Under the pieces are notes generated by a model. That model was not told the DNA's origin, did no database searches, and saw only the letters and a program-made list of their open reading frames with translations. From the IMG/VR virus record IMGVR_UViG_3300042320_001322, positions 1 to 24,376 of that record: a stretch of 24,376 nt of DNA, one strand, 5' to 3'. Below are positions 22,148 through 24,376 of the stretch, one piece after another. Position 1 is the stretch's first letter. Each line of letters opens with the position of its first letter. Source of the stretch: a virus. The translations under genes were made by a program, and so were the position numbers.

Positions 22148-22842
22148 TACTGAGCCCTCCCGATATCTCCGGCCACATGGTGGCGCAAAAAAGACCCCGG
22201 GGGCAGCGACCGAGCAAAAGCCCGCAGCGACTGCCCATCATCGGCCGGGGCCTGTTTTTTGACCCCGTGCCACTGTATCGCTGTAGGGCCGCTCGCGGCA
22301 TAGCATCCGCCGCCAGCATCGGACCCGACTTTTTTAGCCCCGGTCCCGTGAGCAACAAAAACAACAACATCGGACCGTTCGGGCCTTGCGCACAGTGGGC
22401 GGCCGTTCCCGCACTGGGCACATGTAAAAGCTTCCGACAATTCGGCAGGGCAGCGATAAAACCGGACCCCGTCAACAGTGGCCGGCCAATTGTCGGCGGT
22501 ATCCTTCGGGGCAGCATACACGGCGGGACGGCCGGCTTTTACCGCCGCCACAGCATCGGCTACGGTATCGCAGGACGCATTTATCACGGTTTGGCCCTTC
22601 TTGGCCTTCGGAATAGCAGCGGCCGGAAAATGCGAATAGGTCCAGGCAAGCCCCTGCCGGGGGACTGACTCGAGCAAGGCCTGCAGATAGCCCTCGTCGA
22701 CCAAGGTCGCGCCCTGCTCACTCTTGGGGTGCAGCTTGCACGTTTTGGGGCACGTTTTATAGGTTTCGTGCTCGCCACTGCGATACGTCACAGCAATAGG
22801 GCCGGTTTTCCGGTTACCGGACACGGGAACGGTTTTCAGCAT
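22147..22842 (-). CDS. Cys-rich phage protein, DUF7227-like (231 aa)
   Basis: Starting MLKTVPVSGNRKTGPIAVTY, it has an N-terminal Cys pair (C31 and C35, TCPKTCKLHP). A second cluster is C131, C141, C144 and C151 (CPAELSEAFTCAQCGNGRPL), typical of a metal-binding site. Between them lies INASCDTVADAVAAVKAGRP, and after the cluster VVFVAHGTGAKK. I recall this architecture from phage proteins grouped as DUF7227. No catalytic role is established. Metal binding is inferred. The leader AGAAAGGATAGA lies 3 nt upstream of ATG 22842, followed upstream by a small hairpin. Confidence 0.72.
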   Translation of the reverse strand: MLKTVPVSGNRKTGPIAVTYRSGEHETYKTCPKTCKLHPKSEQGATLVDEGYLQALLESVPRQGLAWTYSHFPAAAIPKAKKGQTVINASCDTVADAVAAVKAGRPAVYAAPKDTADNWPATVDGVRFYRCPAELSEAFTCAQCGNGRPLCARPERSDVVVFVAHGTGAKKVGSDAGGGCYAASGPTAIQWHGVKKQAPADDGQSLRAFARSLPPGSFLRHHVAGDIGRAQ

Positions 22843-22845
22843 GAC

Positions 22846-22887
22846 TCTATCCTTTCTTGATTTGCCGATATGGCAGACGCCAGTTTA
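22846..22887 (-). promoter_or_regulatory. Hairpin leader cassette, copy 5 (degenerate)
   Basis: A 4-bp stem-loop TGCC-ATATC-GGCA (22863-22875) lies 5 nt before AGAAAGGATAGA (22846-22857) and 3 nt from ATG. A weak -10 TAAACT (22882-22887) sits 6 nt upstream of the stem. The -10 and the loop diverge from the other copies, while the 12-mer is identical. Confidence 0.5.
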
Positions 22888-22921
22888 CACTAGGCGTGCG
22901 TTTTGTGCATAGGTGAAAACC

Positions 22922-23335
22922 CTAACCGGTTTCCCCCAGGGCCTGCACCAGTTCCGGCCATGGCATGCCCCGGCTTGGCCAGTCAAACAGGGGCGGAAGC
23001 TTCAGGCCGTGCTCAGCAAGGGCGACCGCATCGCGCCCATGGTAGAGGTAGATTCGGGGCGGCCGCAGCAGCGAGCCCTTGTAAAAAACCAGGACAAAGC
23101 AAGGGCGGCCCTTTAAGGCATGCCGGGTCAAAAAGGCAATTTGATGGGGCCGTAGCGATACCTTCAAGCCCCGGGCGACCACTTTGAGCTCGACCGAGAC
23201 AAAGCCGGAACCAATGCCCATAAGACAATCGGATATCCCGAGGTTTACCCGGTTTTCGATTCGCTCGATGTCCACACCTAAGGGCAGCAAGCCCTCTCGG
23301 ACCCGAGTTGCAAAGGCGGCTTCAGGGGCGGTCAT
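22922..23335 (-). CDS. PD-(D/E)xK-type (VRR-NUC-like) nuclease (137 aa)
   Basis: From MTAPEAAFAT the protein has E28 (IENRV), D36 (NLGISDCLM), the E49-x-K51 pair in VSVELKVV, and Q65 (RPHQIAFL). This gives the E...D...ExK...Q order of PD-(D/E)xK nucleases such as VRR-NUC and Holliday-junction resolvase-like phage proteins. It may resolve branched DNA before packaging, since it overlaps the end of the small terminase gene by 14 nt. GGAAG abuts the ATG at a short distance, and a longer in-frame start to 23434 exists, so the start is not certain. Confidence 0.75.
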   Translation of the reverse strand: MTAPEAAFATRVREGLLPLGVDIERIENRVNLGISDCLMGIGSGFVSVELKVVARGLKVSLRPHQIAFLTRHALKGRPCFVLVFYKGSLLRPPRIYLYHGRDAVALAEHGLKLPPLFDWPSRGMPWPELVQALGETG

Positions 23336-23999
23336 CTTCCGGGCCTTTCGAGTTGTCCCGCTCAAAAATGTCGGGGGGAGGTTCTGCCACCGGAGCGACA
23401 AAAGCCGGGTCCCTATCTCGTTCTGCACTTTCAATCACTGCTCCCGTGCTGGCGTCGATCAGGGCGGACGGGGGCGGCCCGCCGTACAGCTTGCGCAGTT
23501 CGTCCAGCTTGCGCTGCACTTCTTCCTTCGACATGGAGTCAATAGTACCGTGCCGGATTTCCTTGCGGTCGACGTAGATTGTGCCCAAGGCCTGCCCTCG
23601 GCGGTATTCTGCCTGAACGGCCGCCGCATAAGCTCCGGCCTCGAGCGCCTTGTCCCGAATCAACTGCAAGTCTCGCATGTGCCGCTCGTACGAGGTGTTG
23701 TACTTTGAGTTCAGCTGCGCCCGGTACTCTTGAATCGCAGCGACCACATGCGGGTACTCTTCCGGATTCGTCAGCTTCCAGGCCATGACAGAAGCCGACT
23801 TTTCGTTGTACCCCGCCCGGATGGCAGCTTCCTTCATGGTGACCCGGCCGTCCCCGCTCACAAGCTCAGTGACAAACTTCCACTGCTTAGAGTTCATGGT
23901 CCGCCGCTGCTTGCGCAACGGGGCCACTTCCCGGGACATCCGGGTACGGGCCTTGTCCGGCGTTACCGGGGCAACATTCCAGACATCCTTCTTGGGCAT
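23322..23999 (-). CDS. terS: Terminase small subunit (225 aa)
   Basis: From MPKKDVWNVA it has a basic N-terminus and a helix-turn-helix-like part RTMNSKQWKFVTELVSGDGR, VTMKEAAIRAGYNEKSASVM, typical of small terminase DNA-binding domains (Terminase_2-like). A helical oligomerisation part (YNTSYERHMRDLQLIRDKAL) and an acidic disordered tail follow. It recognises phage DNA and loads the large subunit. I use ATG 23999, which overlaps the upstream stop as TGATG and has GGAAGG 4 nt upstream. A start at 24023 is less well supported. It is separated from terL by an accessory block. Confidence 0.88.
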   Translation of the reverse strand: MPKKDVWNVAPVTPDKARTRMSREVAPLRKQRRTMNSKQWKFVTELVSGDGRVTMKEAAIRAGYNEKSASVMAWKLTNPEEYPHVVAAIQEYRAQLNSKYNTSYERHMRDLQLIRDKALEAGAYAAAVQAEYRRGQALGTIYVDRKEIRHGTIDSMSKEEVQRKLDELRKLYGGPPPSALIDASTGAVIESAERDRDPAFVAPVAEPPPDIFERDNSKGPEDDRP

Positions 24000-24214
24000 C
24001 AGGCCTTCCTCCACAGCCGCCACCCGCCTTCGACCTTGCGCAGGACAAAAGACCAGTCGGGCTGGTGGACCTTCACAAACCGGATCGAGGCCACCCGTGC
24101 AGAGTTGGCCTGCTCCTTGGATGTGAATCGAATGCTGTCCCCCGGCTGCATGTCAGCGAACGGATACTTGGTTCTGGCCACGGGCAACTCGATTCCCTGC
24201 TCAATTCGTAACAC
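23999..24214 (-). CDS. Small conserved phage protein (71 aa, GTG start)
   Basis: GTG 24214 has GGAGG 6 nt upstream (GGAGGATAGCT-GTG). The product reads MLRIEQGIELPVARTKYPFA, then DMQPGDSIRFTSKEQANSAR and WSFVLRKVEGGWRLWRKA. The 'KYPFADMQPGDSI.F' motif followed by a basic surface is a phage family I recognise (DUF7303-like); its function is unknown, though single-stranded DNA or RNA binding is a reasonable guess from size and charge. A longer TTG start at 24241 lies in the promoter -10 region and is unlikely. The gene opens the small-terminase operon. Confidence 0.8.
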   Translation of the reverse strand: MLRIEQGIELPVARTKYPFADMQPGDSIRFTSKEQANSARVASIRFVKVHQPDWSFVLRKVEGGWRLWRKA

Positions 24215-24240
24215 AGCTATCCTCCGAAAAACTGCTGCCA

Positions 24241-24269
24241 AGTGTAAACAGGTTCCAAGCCCAAGTCAA
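24241..24269 (-). promoter_or_regulatory. Sigma70-like promoter for the small-terminase operon
   Basis: TTGACT (24264-24269) and TACACT (24241-24246) are separated by 17 nt on the minus strand. The start point would fall about 20 nt before GTG 24214, leaving room for the GGAGG ribosome site. A 10-bp palindrome TCCTATAGGA (24281-24290) lies 11 nt upstream of the -35 and could be a regulator site. No gene is seen from 24270 to 24376. Confidence 0.7.
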
Positions 24270-24376
24270 TTCAAGAGGTTTCCTATAGGACTTTTAGGGG
24301 GTAACAACGATTTTATTTTTTTTGAAAGTGTCGCGCGGAGGGCCCCGGAAATATTGCACTGAATCTCCCCCCGTTA

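Noticed and set aside
1-24376. tRNA genes, CRISPR arrays, integrase or transposase
   Set aside because: I saw no cloverleaf with a GTTCRANNC-type arm, no regularly spaced repeats of array length, and no recombinase motifs in the translated frames.

Overview
This window is part of the genome of a tailed bacteriophage (Caudoviricetes). Every gene I can support lies on the minus strand, so transcription runs from the right end to the left end. The hallmark genes are a small and a large terminase subunit, a portal, a scaffold, a major capsid protein, neck adaptors and a repetitive tail fibre. No tail tape-measure, major tail tube or sheath gene is visible, and the neck genes lead straight into short tail genes and a fibre, which favours a podovirus-like virion. 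The small-protein families (DUF6496-like, DUF6321-like, SU10-type adaptor, the 'GVG.AR...Y' basic proteins) are ones I associate with uncultured aquatic phages. A freshwater proteobacterial host is my inference. There is no integrase, tRNA, CRISPR array or insertion sequence.

Layout from right to left. (1) 24.4-22.9 kb: a strong sigma70-like promoter, a small conserved gene, the small terminase subunit and a PD-(D/E)xK-type nuclease, all tightly overlapped. (2) 22.9-19.1 kb: an accessory block of small genes (Cys-rich protein, DUF932 protein, several short hypotheticals). Five of its transcription starts carry the same unusual leader. In four of these the leader is a -10 box, exactly 7 nt, a GC-rich stem-loop with a near-constant apex, then the 12-mer AGAAAGGATAGA and ATG. 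The block also holds a 291-bp gap packed with inverted repeats and an unannotated 23-aa membrane micropeptide. It ends at a classic rho-independent terminator (19101-19130). (3) 19.1-18.8 kb: a gene-free region with an 18-bp perfect palindrome, a 16-bp direct repeat and a promoter that would give a leaderless terminase mRNA. (4) 18.8-7.6 kb: DNA packaging and head genes: large terminase, an 1148-aa protein with an N-terminal transglycosylase domain, portal, a 48-aa gene overlapping the portal 3' end, a GroES-like co-chaperonin, scaffold, two head-associated proteins and the major capsid protein, closed by a terminator. (5) 7.5-2.7 kb: beta-rich structural proteins, a run of tiny basic proteins, a membrane-anchored coiled-coil protein (holin or spanin candidate), two neck adaptors, a zinc-ribbon protein and tail-end proteins. 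(6) 2745-1: the first 915 codons of a fibre gene built from ~335-residue modules that runs off the left edge.

The genes work together as a packaging/head-assembly/tail module. Terminase pumps DNA through the portal into a scaffolded capsid, possibly helped by the phage GroES. Adaptors close the neck, and the fibre and lytic transglycosylase act at host contact. The accessory block separates the two terminase subunits by about 4.5 kb and appears to be transcribed as separate small units. The most novel signal is its repeated 5'-terminal hairpin leader.
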